A stretch of 64,000 bases of DNA from Streptomyces sp. NBC_00353 (GTDB lineage: Bacteria; Actinomycetota; Actinomycetes; Streptomycetales; Streptomycetaceae). The stretch covers positions 620,001 through 684,000 of the forward strand of contig NZ_CP107985.1 in NCBI RefSeq assembly GCF_036108815.1. Direction: 5' to 3'. The notes below the pieces were generated by a model. The model did no database searches, had not been told where the DNA came from, and saw nothing but the letters and a program-made list of their open reading frames with translations. How positions within the stretch are numbered: the stretch's first letter is position 1; the number at the start of each line of letters is the position of its first letter. Below are positions 1 to 9,300 of the stretch, in pieces. A program made the position numbers and the translations under genes.

Positions 1-3
1 GAC

Positions 4-1134
4 CTACGACTTCAGAAGCAGATCCAGGTTGGCCAGTCCCGCCGTGAGCTCGGCACGGGTGCCTCCGAAGCCCAGCCGGACGTGGTTGCGGTAGGTGTCC
101 CCGAAACACTCCCCGGGAATAAGCAGCGTGCGGAACTCCTCGGCGAGCCTGCGGCACACCTCGGTCACGTCCTGGACGCCGCGCAGTTCGACGAGCGCGC
201 TGACGCCGCCGGCGGGAGGTGTCAGCCGGACACGGTCGGGGCGCTCGCGCGCCCATGCGAGCAGAAGTTCCCGGTTCTCCCCGGCATGTGCGCGCTGCAT
301 GGCGACGATGCGGTCCGCGTTGCGGACGGCCCGTTCCGCGAAGAACTCCAGCACCGGTGAGACATAGAGCGCCACGTAGTCGCGCAGGTACGCCATCTCC
401 GTCAGCAGCTCGGGCGGCGCCAGGCACCATCCGGTGCGGATGCCGGCCAGGCCGTAACTCTTCGAGAACGTACCGAAGGACAGGCTGCGCGGGTAACGGT
501 CGTGCGGCAGGGGCAGTTTGCCGTCTTCGTAGGTGATCTCGCCGAAGGCGTTGTCCCATACGAGCCATGCGCCGGCAGCGGCCGCGATCTCGATCAGCTC
601 GTCCTGCTGCTCGCGGGTGATGGATATGCCCGTCGGGTTGTGCGGGAAGTTGACCACGATCATGCGTGGCCGCTCCGCGGCCACCAGCTTCCGGAGCCGG
701 TCCGTGTCGACGGCGAAGCCGTCGCCGCTGGAGAGGTCCCACCTTCTCAGGCGGCAGCCGCGGGCCACCGCGATGTCGTGGAGCTGCTGGTAGGCCGGAT
801 CCACCACGATGACATCGTCGCCGGGGCGCACCAGGGTCTGCATGACGAGCCAGATCGCCTCGCTGGACCCATGGGTGACCATCACGCGCTCGCTGTCGCC
901 GCCGGTCCAGCGGTCGGCCAGCGCGGCGCGCAGATTCCGCCCTCCCAGGGGCTCACTGTCGTGGAACGGAAGTTCCGCCAGTTCGGCCAGGTCGAAGTCG
1001 GCGATGTCACACAGCTCGCCGACGGTCAGGTCCCGGACTCCGCTGCTGCCGATGTCGTGGTCGACCGCGTGATAGTAGCGCCGCATCCATTCTTCGAGCT
1101 TCGCGAGTGGCAGTTCCACTGCTCCCCCAATCAC
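4..1134 (-). CDS. PLP-dependent enzyme, capreomycidine synthase (VioD)-like
   Basis: A 376-residue fold-type I PLP enzyme. The Schiff-base lysine is in the motif SFGTFSKSYGL (about residues 220-230). The N-terminal phrase DIGSSGVRDLTVGEL and the segment VVNFPHNPTG resemble the VioD/OrfR family, which cyclises beta-hydroxyarginine to capreomycidine in viomycin and streptothricin pathways. By inference it makes or modifies a non-proteinogenic amino acid for this NRPS system. It could instead be an ordinary aminotransferase, because the VioC-type arginine hydroxylase that VioD needs is not in the window. The GTG start overlaps the stop of the upstream monooxygenase gene by 4 bases (GTGA), so the genes are translationally coupled. 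It is the last visible gene of the leftward operon. Confidence 0.8.
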   Translation of the reverse strand: MIGGAVELPLAKLEEWMRRYYHAVDHDIGSSGVRDLTVGELCDIADFDLAELAELPFHDSEPLGGRNLRAALADRWTGGDSERVMVTHGSSEAIWLVMQTLVRPGDDVIVVDPAYQQLHDIAVARGCRLRRWDLSSGDGFAVDTDRLRKLVAAERPRMIVVNFPHNPTGISITREQQDELIEIAAAAGAWLVWDNAFGEITYEDGKLPLPHDRYPRSLSFGTFSKSYGLAGIRTGWCLAPPELLTEMAYLRDYVALYVSPVLEFFAERAVRNADRIVAMQRAHAGENRELLLAWARERPDRVRLTPPAGGVSALVELRGVQDVTEVCRRLAEEFRTLLIPGECFGDTYRNHVRLGFGGTRAELTAGLANLDLLLKS

Positions 1135-2147
1135 TGGACTGACGACGCGACATCGTCAAGATCGTCAAGGCTCTCGAGCACCAGCTCCGGGTCGATGCCG
1201 AAGTCGACCAGGCAGGCGATCTCGGTGACGCCGACGTCACCGAAGCGGCGGATGCGCTCCGCGCAGGCGGCCTTGTCGCCAACGAGGCCACCGCCGCCCC
1301 GCAGCCGGCCCTTGGCCGTGGCCACCATGTCGTCCAGATCAGCCGCCGAGACGTCGGCAGCCTCGTTCTGGAGCTGCAGGTCGAGGTGGCGGCGGATGTA
1401 GGCGTCATAGGACGAGTCGAGTGCGTCCGCGACGGCACGCGGGTCATCATGGATGTACGTGTGCAGCATTAGCCCGACCCGCGGGCTCGGGGTGTGGCTG
1501 GACGGCACGAACTCGGAACGGTAGAGGGCGATTCTCCGTTCGAGGTCGTCGAGGCGTCTGCCCGTGAAGTTCGTGACGATCCCCATGCCGCGCCGCGCCG
1601 CGTGCACGAACGTCGTGTCGGACTGGCCCGACATCCACAAGGGAATATCGGCTCGGTGCGGGCGCGGATACGTCGTGACCGATATCTGGTCGCCGTTGCC
1701 GTCGGTCCGCTTCTCGGCGCCCCCGTGCCACAGTCGCATGAATCGGTCCATGGCATCGTCCAGGGATTCGAGTCGCCCGGCGTAGGCCTGCGGAGCCAGG
1801 ACGAAGTCGTTGGCGTGCCATCCACTGGAGAAGGCGATTTCCGCGCGTCCCGCCGACAGGTTGTCGACCACCGACCACTCCTCGGCGACACGCACGGGAT
1901 CGTGCAGGGGCAGCACCACGCTGCCGGCCCTGATCGCCACCCTGCTGGTCGACACAGCGAGGGCAGCACCCAGCACCGAGGGATTGGGGTACAGACCGCC
2001 GAAGACGTTGAAGTGCCGTTCGGGCGTCCACAGCCCGCACATCGCGCTGTCGTCGATGCGAGCGGCGACCGCCTTCACCAACGCGTATGGATCCGCGTCC
2101 CCTCCCGCTTCCGCGTCCGCAGAGAAGAAGAAGATGCTGGTGTCCAC
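1131..2147 (-). CDS. luciferase-like monooxygenase (MupA/Atu3640-type)
   Basis: A 338-residue flavin-dependent luciferase-like monooxygenase of the subgroup usual in NRPS/PKS clusters. The diagnostic N-terminal segments are SIFFFSAD, GLWTPERHF and GLYPNPSVLGAALA, followed by GSVVLPLHDPVRVAEEW. Members are thought to oxidise carrier-bound or free intermediates with FMNH2 and O2, for example by hydroxylation. The substrate here is unknown. The GTG start is preceded by GGAGGC and overlaps the MbtH stop by one base (TAGTG). At the other end it overlaps the VioD-like gene by 4 bases. The tight packing supports one operon with MbtH and the VioD-like enzyme. Confidence 0.85.
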   Translation of the reverse strand: MDTSIFFFSADAEAGGDADPYALVKAVAARIDDSAMCGLWTPERHFNVFGGLYPNPSVLGAALAVSTSRVAIRAGSVVLPLHDPVRVAEEWSVVDNLSAGRAEIAFSSGWHANDFVLAPQAYAGRLESLDDAMDRFMRLWHGGAEKRTDGNGDQISVTTYPRPHRADIPLWMSGQSDTTFVHAARRGMGIVTNFTGRRLDDLERRIALYRSEFVPSSHTPSPRVGLMLHTYIHDDPRAVADALDSSYDAYIRRHLDLQLQNEAADVSAADLDDMVATAKGRLRGGGGLVGDKAACAERIRRFGDVGVTEIACLVDFGIDPELVLESLDDLDDVASSVQ

Positions 2148-2389
2148 TAAACGCCTCCGCCGCGCTGCGCCGGTTCCTTGTCGGCTCCGACGCCGTCACG
2201 GCGGGCGCTGCGCGGCCGAAGATCCGTCCAGGTCACCTCGATGTAGTCGAGACACCCCTGGCGTGTGTCCGCTTCGTGGCTGATGCTCCATCCAGGCGGA
2301 ACCTCGAGAGCCGTCGGCCACAGAGAGTATTGCTCCTCGTCGTTCACGAGCACATGAAAGGTGCCGTCGGGATCGTCGAACGGATTCAT
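2147..2389 (-). CDS. MbtH-like protein
   Basis: An 80-residue MbtH-family protein with the conserved pattern NDEEQYSLWP, VPPGWSISHEA and YIEVTWTDLRP. MbtH proteins bind adenylation domains and help them fold and work. Candidate partners in the window are the A domains at 28.3-31.2 and 31.2-34.7 kb. The C-terminal tail of about 20 residues (rich in Arg and Gly) extends beyond the usual 60-70-residue family length. The ATG is preceded by GGTGAGG. It is followed directly by the monooxygenase gene with a one-base overlap. Confidence 0.93.
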   Translation of the reverse strand: MNPFDDPDGTFHVLVNDEEQYSLWPTALEVPPGWSISHEADTRQGCLDYIEVTWTDLRPRSARRDGVGADKEPAQRGGGV

Positions 2390-2492
2390 GGTGCCTCACC
2401 AGTCGGATTCGACAGCTTCGGACAAGAGGCAAGCTACCGCCGCGCCCCCCTCGTTGCACTGTCACGTGAAGCCAGGACACTGACGCCTGGGT

Positions 2493-3668
2493 CTACGCCT
2501 GTCGGGGTTTAGCGGCCCCCATATCCCGCAGGCGGACCACGAGTTCAGAAATGGCCGCCGGATCGGCGTTGCTGACGCTCACCCGCAGGTTCTGGCGGTC
2601 CTCCGGCAGGAAGGCGGTTCCTGGGACCACCAGCACGCCGTGGTCGCGGACAAGACCACCCACGACATCCTCCGTCGAACGATCCGCGAAGGGATGCCTG
2701 AGCCAGCCGAAGAACCCACCGCACGACAGCAGTTCGAACCCGCCCGGGCGCTCGGCCATCGCCTCGCCCAGCCACGCCCTCTGGCGTGCGAGTTCCTGCG
2801 AACGGTCGGTCCGCCACCGACCGGCCTTCGTCAGCCCCGCCCACGCCGCTTCCTGACCGATCCGCGGGGCGCAGACTGCCACACAGTCAAGGAGTTTGCA
2901 CACCTCACGATTGAGCTCGGCCGACGCCACCACTGCCCCGACCCGATAGCCGGGAAGGGCGAGGTCCTTCGAGAACGAGTGCAGGCTCACCACGGTCCGC
3001 GTCCAAGCCGGGTCGGCGAAGAGGTCGTGCGCCGGCTGGTCGGTGCTCCGGAACGAGCGGTAGGTCTCGTCCACCACCAGGGCGATGCCGTGCCGTGCCG
3101 CCAGCGTCGCGAACGCGGCGATCTCCTCCGGCGGCATCGTCACCCCCGTCGGGTTCCCCGGGGTGATCAGCACGATCGCGCGCGTCCGCCCGGTGATCAG
3201 CGGTTCAGCCTGCACCGCGCGGGGCACCAGGTCCTCGTCGGGCTCCAGGTACACCGGCGTGATGCCGTTCATACGGAGCCACATGTCGTGGTTGAAGTAG
3301 TACGGCAGCGCCAGCACGACCTCGTCACCCGGGCCGGCCAGCGCTGAGGCGACCAGCGAGAACGCCTGGTTGCACCCCGCGGTGACGACGACGTTCTCCG
3401 AGGCCACCCGCCCTGCGTACGCCTCGCTCAGGTCAGCGGCCATCGCGGCCCGCAGCCGCGGGAGTCCGGGCACCTCCGTGTACTCACTGCCGCCTCCGCG
3501 ACGGACAAGGTCGGCCACGTACTCGCTCACGACCGGAGCCGGCGGATACTGCGGTGCCGCCTGCGCGAGATCGAGCAGCTTTCCCTCCCACTCATGCCCT
3601 TCGAGCAGATCGTAGGCAGCGCTGATGGGCGAGTCGCCCTGCTCGACCGTCTGACTCCGCAGCCGCAT
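2493..3668 (-). CDS. class I/II PLP aminotransferase
   Basis: A 391-residue aspartate-aminotransferase-fold enzyme. It shows ITPGNPTGVTMP, a DETYRSF stretch, the PLP lysine in SLHSFSKDLALPGYRVG, and a C-terminal Arg in LRVSVSN that would bind the substrate carboxylate. I chose the ATG at 3668 (MRLRSQTVEQ) rather than an in-frame start at 3740 because GGAGAGG lies just upstream of it. About 100 bases separate it from the MbtH gene, so it is probably the first gene of the leftward operon. By inference it supplies or transaminates an unusual amino acid building block. The substrate cannot be predicted from sequence. The divergent M28 peptidase gene starts 251 bases away. Confidence 0.85.
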   Translation of the reverse strand: MRLRSQTVEQGDSPISAAYDLLEGHEWEGKLLDLAQAAPQYPPAPVVSEYVADLVRRGGGSEYTEVPGLPRLRAAMAADLSEAYAGRVASENVVVTAGCNQAFSLVASALAGPGDEVVLALPYYFNHDMWLRMNGITPVYLEPDEDLVPRAVQAEPLITGRTRAIVLITPGNPTGVTMPPEEIAAFATLAARHGIALVVDETYRSFRSTDQPAHDLFADPAWTRTVVSLHSFSKDLALPGYRVGAVVASAELNREVCKLLDCVAVCAPRIGQEAAWAGLTKAGRWRTDRSQELARQRAWLGEAMAERPGGFELLSCGGFFGWLRHPFADRSTEDVVGGLVRDHGVLVVPGTAFLPEDRQNLRVSVSNADPAAISELVVRLRDMGAAKPRQA

Positions 3669-3919
3669 GGGCCCCTCTCCACTGTGGTCGCTCGCGGTTG
3701 TCGGCCGGCGACCGCGCGCCGGCGAGAAGCGTGATCTCACCGTAGCGGTGTCCGTGCGGCCCGGGCTGTCCCCCTTTCACAGCACAGCCGCCGGCCGGGC
3801 CGGGTGAGGGCGCCCTGCTCAGGAGTCCCTGAAACCGGGGAGTGCTCGCGCCCGCGACGGCTGCCGGATCATTGGCCCCGGACAGGACCGCGCTCTCTGA
3901 TGACAGGTCAGCAACGCCT

Positions 3920-6268
3920 ATGACGATCCAGCAGCAGACACCGCCGCCCCCAGCCGCGCAGGACAGCACCTCGCCCACCACCATGTGGCACCGGCGCGCG
4001 GTGTCCCTCGCGGTCGCGCTCGTGCTGCTGCTGATCGGCGCGGCGAGCGTCTGGTCCCTGCGGACTCCTCAGCCGAAGCCGGCCTCCGCATCCCAAACAG
4101 AGTTCTCCGCGAAGCGGGCCCTCGCGCGGCTCGATGACATCGCTGCGGTTCCGCACCCCGCCGGTTCCGCGGCCGCGGCCGAGGTGCGCGCCTACCTCGT
4201 CCGTGAGCTGCGCCGCCTCGGCGTCCGGCCCACCGTGCAGACGCGGGTCGCATCCCGCACACCATCGGGCGGCTATCCGACGCTCGCCCGGGTGAACAAC
4301 ATCCACGCCCACATACCGGGCTCGAAACCGACCGGCCGGGTCCTTCTGGTCGCCCACTTCGACTCCGTGCCCAACGGCCCCGGCGCCAGTGACAACGGCG
4401 CCAATGTCGCCGCCGTCCTGGAGATCGTCCGTGCGCTCGGCTCCATGCCGCAGTCGCGCAACGACATCGACGTGCTGTTCACCGACGCCGAGGAACCCGG
4501 TCTGCTCGGCGCCCAGGCGTTCGTCCAGTCGAAAGTCGCCGGCGACCCCCGTCGAGTCGCCGTCGTGAACCTGGAAGCCCGCGGAGTCTCGGGCCCTGCC
4601 CTGATGTTCCAGATGGAGGGCGGTCTGACCTCTGCGGTCGCCGACTCCCACGCGGTGACCACGTCGTTCGCGGGCGCCTTGTACAGCCTGCTCCCCAACG
4701 ACACCGACCTCACCGTCCTGGCGGCCGACGGCATGCGCGGGATCAACCTCGCCTTCATGGGCGGCGTCGCCCGCTACCACACCATCCACGATGACGTCGC
4801 CCACGTCAACGCCGGAAGCGTGCAGGACATGGGCGACACCGCCCTCGCCGCCGTGCGCTCGCTGGGCGCCGCCGACCTCGCCGAGGACGAGCCCGAGGCC
4901 ACCTATTTCTCCCTGTTCGGCACTGTCGTCTCCTACCCGGGCTCGCTCACCCTGCCACTGGCCCTCGTCGCACTCGGGGCCCTCGTCCTGGTCCTGATCC
5001 GCGGCCGGCGTCACGGACTGCGTCCCTCCAGAGCCGGGCTCGCCGCAGGCTCGCTCACCGCTGTACTCCTCGCGGCCGTGGGGGTCGGCTTCGGCGGATG
5101 GTGGCTGCTGAGCGCGCTCCAGCCCGCGTTCACCTTCGGCATCGGTGCCGTCTACCACCCGGGGCCCTACCTTCTGGCGGCATCGTTCCTGATGGTGGCG
5201 GTCCTCTTCCTCTGGTACCGGTGGGCGCAACGCCGTATGTCGTGCGCCGAGGCAAGCACCGGCGTACTCGGCTGGTTCGTGGCGCTCGCCCTGGTCAGCG
5301 CCGTGCTCCTCCCCGGGGGCGCCTATCTGTTCACCTGGCCGGCCCTGATCGGTCTGGGTGCTCTGGCCGCGACGCTGCATGCCGAACCGCGTTCGCCGCT
5401 GCACGTGCTGGCGACCGCCGCTTCGGCTCTCCCTGCCACCGTGCTCCTGATCCCCGTCTCGGTGCTGGTGACGACCGCGGTCGGGCTCGGCCTGAGCGCT
5501 GCTCCCCTGCTCTTGGTGACGCTGCTCGCCGCGACGGCACTCCCCCTCGTCGAGCCTTCGCCGAGCCGCCGCGTCTCCGCGGCGCTCGGGGCGGGCCTGC
5601 TCCTCAGCGCGACGGCAGCGGCGACCGTCGCCGCTGCCTTGAACGGGTACACCGACAGCAACCCGCGCCCGGTCAGCCTCGCGTATGCCTGGGAGTCGGA
5701 CACCGGAACGGCCAGCTGGCTCAGCCGCGGCGGGCGGGAGCAGCCGGCCGTGGGGCGGCTGCTCGACGAAGGACCCGAGCGGCTGGACGACCGGATACCG
5801 TCCCTCGCGGGGGCGCCGCTCTACCACGGCCGAGCGCTCAAAGCCCCCGATGTCCCCGAACCCCGCATCAGGCGCACCGCCCCCGACGCCATCGACCCCG
5901 CCACCGGCCGGCGCACCGTACACCTTCACCTCACTGTTCCCGACGACACCTACCTGGTGGACGTATTCGCGAACACCACCGAACACACGGTGCGGGGCGC
6001 CACGGTCGACGGCGTGGACCTCAATGCGGGCAAGACCGCGTTGACCGAACCCTGGGGCTGGGGATTCCGCTACGCCGCACCCCCGGACAAGGGCATGGAC
6101 CTCACGATCCGGGCCGAAGGCAGCGGCCCCCTGCGCATCCGCGCCGTGTCCCTCACCTCCGGTCTACCGGACGGTGTCCACGCCCCTCGGCTCCCGTCGA
6201 ACACCAGTTGGGCCGGCTGGCCGGTGTTGTCGGGGCAGACCCTTGCCGTACGGACATTCACGTTCTGA
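3920..6268 (+). CDS. membrane-anchored M28-family metallopeptidase
   Basis: About 782 residues. An N-terminal membrane anchor (about residues 26-46, AVSLAVALVLLLIGAAS) precedes an M28 zinc peptidase domain (about 70-320). Candidate ligands and catalytic residues lie in LVAHFDSVPNGPGASDNGAN, FTDAEEPGLLGA and ARYHTIHDDVAHVN. About eight further hydrophobic segments fall between residues 330 and 600, and a soluble C-terminal domain follows. This layout matches bacterial relatives of the vacuolar membrane protease family, with the catalytic domain probably extracytoplasmic. The ATG at 3920 was chosen over an upstream GTG at 3842. Its place between cluster genes suggests a role in processing or export of the product, but housekeeping peptidase activity is not excluded. 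Confidence 0.85.
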   Translation: MTIQQQTPPPPAAQDSTSPTTMWHRRAVSLAVALVLLLIGAASVWSLRTPQPKPASASQTEFSAKRALARLDDIAAVPHPAGSAAAAEVRAYLVRELRRLGVRPTVQTRVASRTPSGGYPTLARVNNIHAHIPGSKPTGRVLLVAHFDSVPNGPGASDNGANVAAVLEIVRALGSMPQSRNDIDVLFTDAEEPGLLGAQAFVQSKVAGDPRRVAVVNLEARGVSGPALMFQMEGGLTSAVADSHAVTTSFAGALYSLLPNDTDLTVLAADGMRGINLAFMGGVARYHTIHDDVAHVNAGSVQDMGDTALAAVRSLGAADLAEDEPEATYFSLFGTVVSYPGSLTLPLALVALGALVLVLIRGRRHGLRPSRAGLAAGSLTAVLLAAVGVGFGGWWLLSALQPAFTFGIGAVYHPGPYLLAASFLMVAVLFLWYRWAQRRMSCAEASTGVLGWFVALALVSAVLLPGGAYLFTWPALIGLGALAATLHAEPRSPLHVLATAASALPATVLLIPVSVLVTTAVGLGLSAAPLLLVTLLAATALPLVEPSPSRRVSAALGAGLLLSATAAATVAAALNGYTDSNPRPVSLAYAWESDTGTASWLSRGGREQPAVGRLLDEGPERLDDRIPSLAGAPLYHGRALKAPDVPEPRIRRTAPDAIDPATGRRTVHLHLTVPDDTYLVDVFANTTEHTVRGATVDGVDLNAGKTALTEPWGWGFRYAAPPDKGMDLTIRAEGSGPLRIRAVSLTSGLPDGVHAPRLPSNTSWAGWPVLSGQTLAVRTFTF

Positions 6269-6279
6269 CCTTCACGTTT

Positions 6280-6309
6280 GACCGGGGTCCGGCAGGCGCC
6301 GCCCCGGTC
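6280..6309. terminator. inverted repeat between convergent genes
   Basis: GACCGGGG and CCCCGGTC form an 8-bp perfect GC-rich stem with a 14-base loop. It lies between the stop of the M28 peptidase gene (6268) and the stop of the converging NRPS gene (6385), so it may work in both directions. No clear T-tract is present, which is usual in Streptomyces. Confidence 0.55.
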
Positions 6310-6384
6310 GCGTGTCTAACGACCTCGTGCATGGTTAGCCGTGACGATGGTCGTAAGGCCAGCTCATGGGTCCTGCCGCGGCCC

Positions 6385-9300
6385 TCAGGCGTGGCGGGAT
6401 GCCTCGGACTCCAGATCGCTCAGCAGGGCCTCGACATCCTCCACCGGCTCCTGTTCGGCCTGCCGGAACGCGATGCGCTGCGCCAGCATCTCGACCGTCG
6501 ACGAGGCAAAGATGTCGCGCAGGGTGAGGTCCGCCTGGACGGTGTCCCGGATCTGGATGTTCAGCTGAGTCGCTAGCAGGGAGAATCCGCCCAGTTCGAA
6601 GAAGCTGTCATGGATACCGACGCGGTCGACCTTGAGGAGCGCCGCCAGGATGTCGACAAGCTGCCGCTCCAGGGGGGTTCGCGGGGCGACGTACCGGTCG
6701 GCTGTCTCGCTCGACTCCGGGCGCGGCAGGGCAGCCAGGTCGTACTCGCCGTCCGCGTCCAACGGCAGCCGCTCGAGCACCACGAGATGCCGCGGGAGCA
6801 GTGCGTCGGGCAGCCGTGCCGCAAGTCGCGGCTGCGCCGCGGCCAGGTCGAACTCTCCGTCCTCGGTGACGACATAGGCGACGAGCTCGGTGCCTGCTCC
6901 GGCTTGCGTCGAGTCCACGACGAGGGCGTCGACGACACCCGGGAGTTCCCGCAGCGCACAGGTGACCTGGAGGGGGTCGGTCGACGGATCGCTGCCGGCC
7001 ATGGCGACAATCTCGATCGTGCCGTCAGCCCAGCGCCGTCCGAACTCCCCACTCCGGCTGTCCCCGATGCAGAGTTCGGCGACTTCGCCGACCGCGGCTT
7101 CCTGCCCGCCTCGCCGCACGAACCGAATGGGGCCGTGGGCGGCATGGCCAAGAGGAACACGTAGTGGCGCCGTCTCCACAGCCCACTCTTCCGGGATGTC
7201 GTAGAGCGCCGCGGGTCGACCGTCGGGCCCGATGCCGTAGAGGCCTGTGCATAGGGCGTCCGGGGCCGTCCGGCGTACTGCGACGACATCCCGCGACACG
7301 AACGATCCCGCGTTCTCGACCACGACGTGGCGCAGGGCCGACAGGGAGCAACCCGCCAGGGTCCGCAGCACCGCGGGCCCCGCATAGAGCACGCTGACGC
7401 CGGCTTCGTCCAACTCGGCAGCCAGCGCCCCTGCTCCGACGGCAGGCGAGTGGTCGACCAGCACCACGGTCCCTCCGGCTGCAAAGGCGGTCAGGAAAGC
7501 CGAGATCACATGGTCGGTGGAGCCGGAGAGTACGGCGAACCGGTCGTGGGAGCCGAACCCGTACCGTGCCACCGCCCAGTCGGGGCGGCAACCGGGCACC
7601 ACGGTGTCGGTGCCCGGCTCCGTCCCGCCGCTCGGCGGCTTGCCAGGGTCGATGACGTGGATCTCGTCCGCCCCGAGCCGCAGCGTGATGCCGGCGCCGT
7701 CGGATCGTATGGTCAAGCTGCCGGGGGCTTGCGGGGCGTCGCCCGAGCGATCCAGCGTCACCTGGGCTCCGGCCCGGAGACACCCCAGGAGTGCGGCCAC
7801 GCAGAGACCCGTCGGCCGCCACTCGAGGACGACCTGACGGTCGAGGTCATCAGGCCGACGGTTCCGGGCGCGGATGGGGAAGAGCCGGATCAACGCCCGT
7901 GCGACTTCGTCCGCCGCCGCATCGATGCGGCAATAGGTCCACTCGCCGTCGCGGTCGACGACCGCCACCGCACCCGGGTCAGCGGCTGACAGCAGCCCAC
8001 GGGGCGGTGCGGAGTCCGTGGTGGTCGTGTCCTCCACCGGCCCGGGCATCAATGTGACGGGCGGCTCACCGGACGAGGTCAGCCGGTACTCACCCAGGGG
8101 TCGGTCAGGAGCGCGCGTCGCGGTGCGGAGGATCGCCATCAGCTGTTCCAGAAGCTGCTCGATCATGACCCGCTCGTAGCGGTTCGCATCGAATTCCAGA
8201 TCGAAGCGGAGGACTCCATCCCATTCGCGCGCGCTCAGGGTGAGCTCGAACTTGCTGGGCCGGGCCGGCGTGTCCAGCAACTCCCCCGTGGTGCCTGCGA
8301 GCGGATGGACCTCAGGGGTGTCGACCCCGTTCAGGATGACCTGGAACAACGGTGTCCGGGACGGGACACGTGTGGCGGGGAGCTCACCGACCAGCAGGTC
8401 CAGTGGTGCTTCCGCATGGGCGTAGCCGCCGAGCGCTGCCTTGCGGGCCCGGGCGAGAAGCTCGGCGAACGTCGGGTCGCCGCTGAGGTCCAGGCGGAAC
8501 GGAAGCGTGTTGACGAAGAAGCCGATGAGGTTCTGCAGGCGGGCGTCGGACCGCCCCGTGATCGGCACCCCGATCACCACGTCCTCCTGGCCCGACCAGC
8601 GGCTGAGAACCGTCCCGAACCCGGCGAGGAGCGCCATGAACGCGGTCGCGTCCGCCTTCCGGCACAGCTCGCCGAGCGCACTCGTATCGGCTTCCGAGAG
8701 CGCGGCGGACACCCGTCCGCCCGTCGGTACATCGTCCGGTGTGCTGCGCCGCCTGCTGGGGAGCGCCAGCGCGGCCGGGGCGCCGGCGAGGTGTTCGCGC
8801 CAGTAGTCCACCTGCCGCTGCAGGTACTCGCCGGTCAGCCAGCGCCGCTGCCACACGGCGAAGTCTCGGTACTGGACCTCCAGCCCGGGCAGATCCGTTT
8901 GCTCCGGATCGCCGCCGGCCGCGTACAGGGCGGACAGCTCCTTCACGAAGACACCGACCGACCAGTCGTCGCACACGATGTGGTGTGCGGTGATGCTCAG
9001 CACATGTTCGGACTCGCCCACCCGGATCACCAGGCAGCGCACCAGGGGGCCGGTTTCGAGGCTGAAGGGTGCGGCGGCATCAGCGTCCATCAGCTCGCGC
9101 GCCCTGGCCTCACCGTCGGGTTCGGCACTCACGTCCTCGAACCGGAGATGCCAGTCGTCCGCGAGCGCGTCGACGATCTGTACCGTCCGGCCGTCCTGTA
9201 CGGGAAACCGGGAGCGCAGTGCCTCGTGCCGGTCCATGATGGCGCGCAGCGAGGCGTCCAGGGCCGCCACGTCCAGGTCGCCGCTGAGCCGCTGCCTGCC

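Noticed and set aside
3908..5986. A long open frame on the minus strand (about 690 codons)
   Set aside because: It is antisense to the M28 peptidase, whose motifs and membrane segments are clear; the antisense product is Gly/Arg/Asp-rich and matches nothing.
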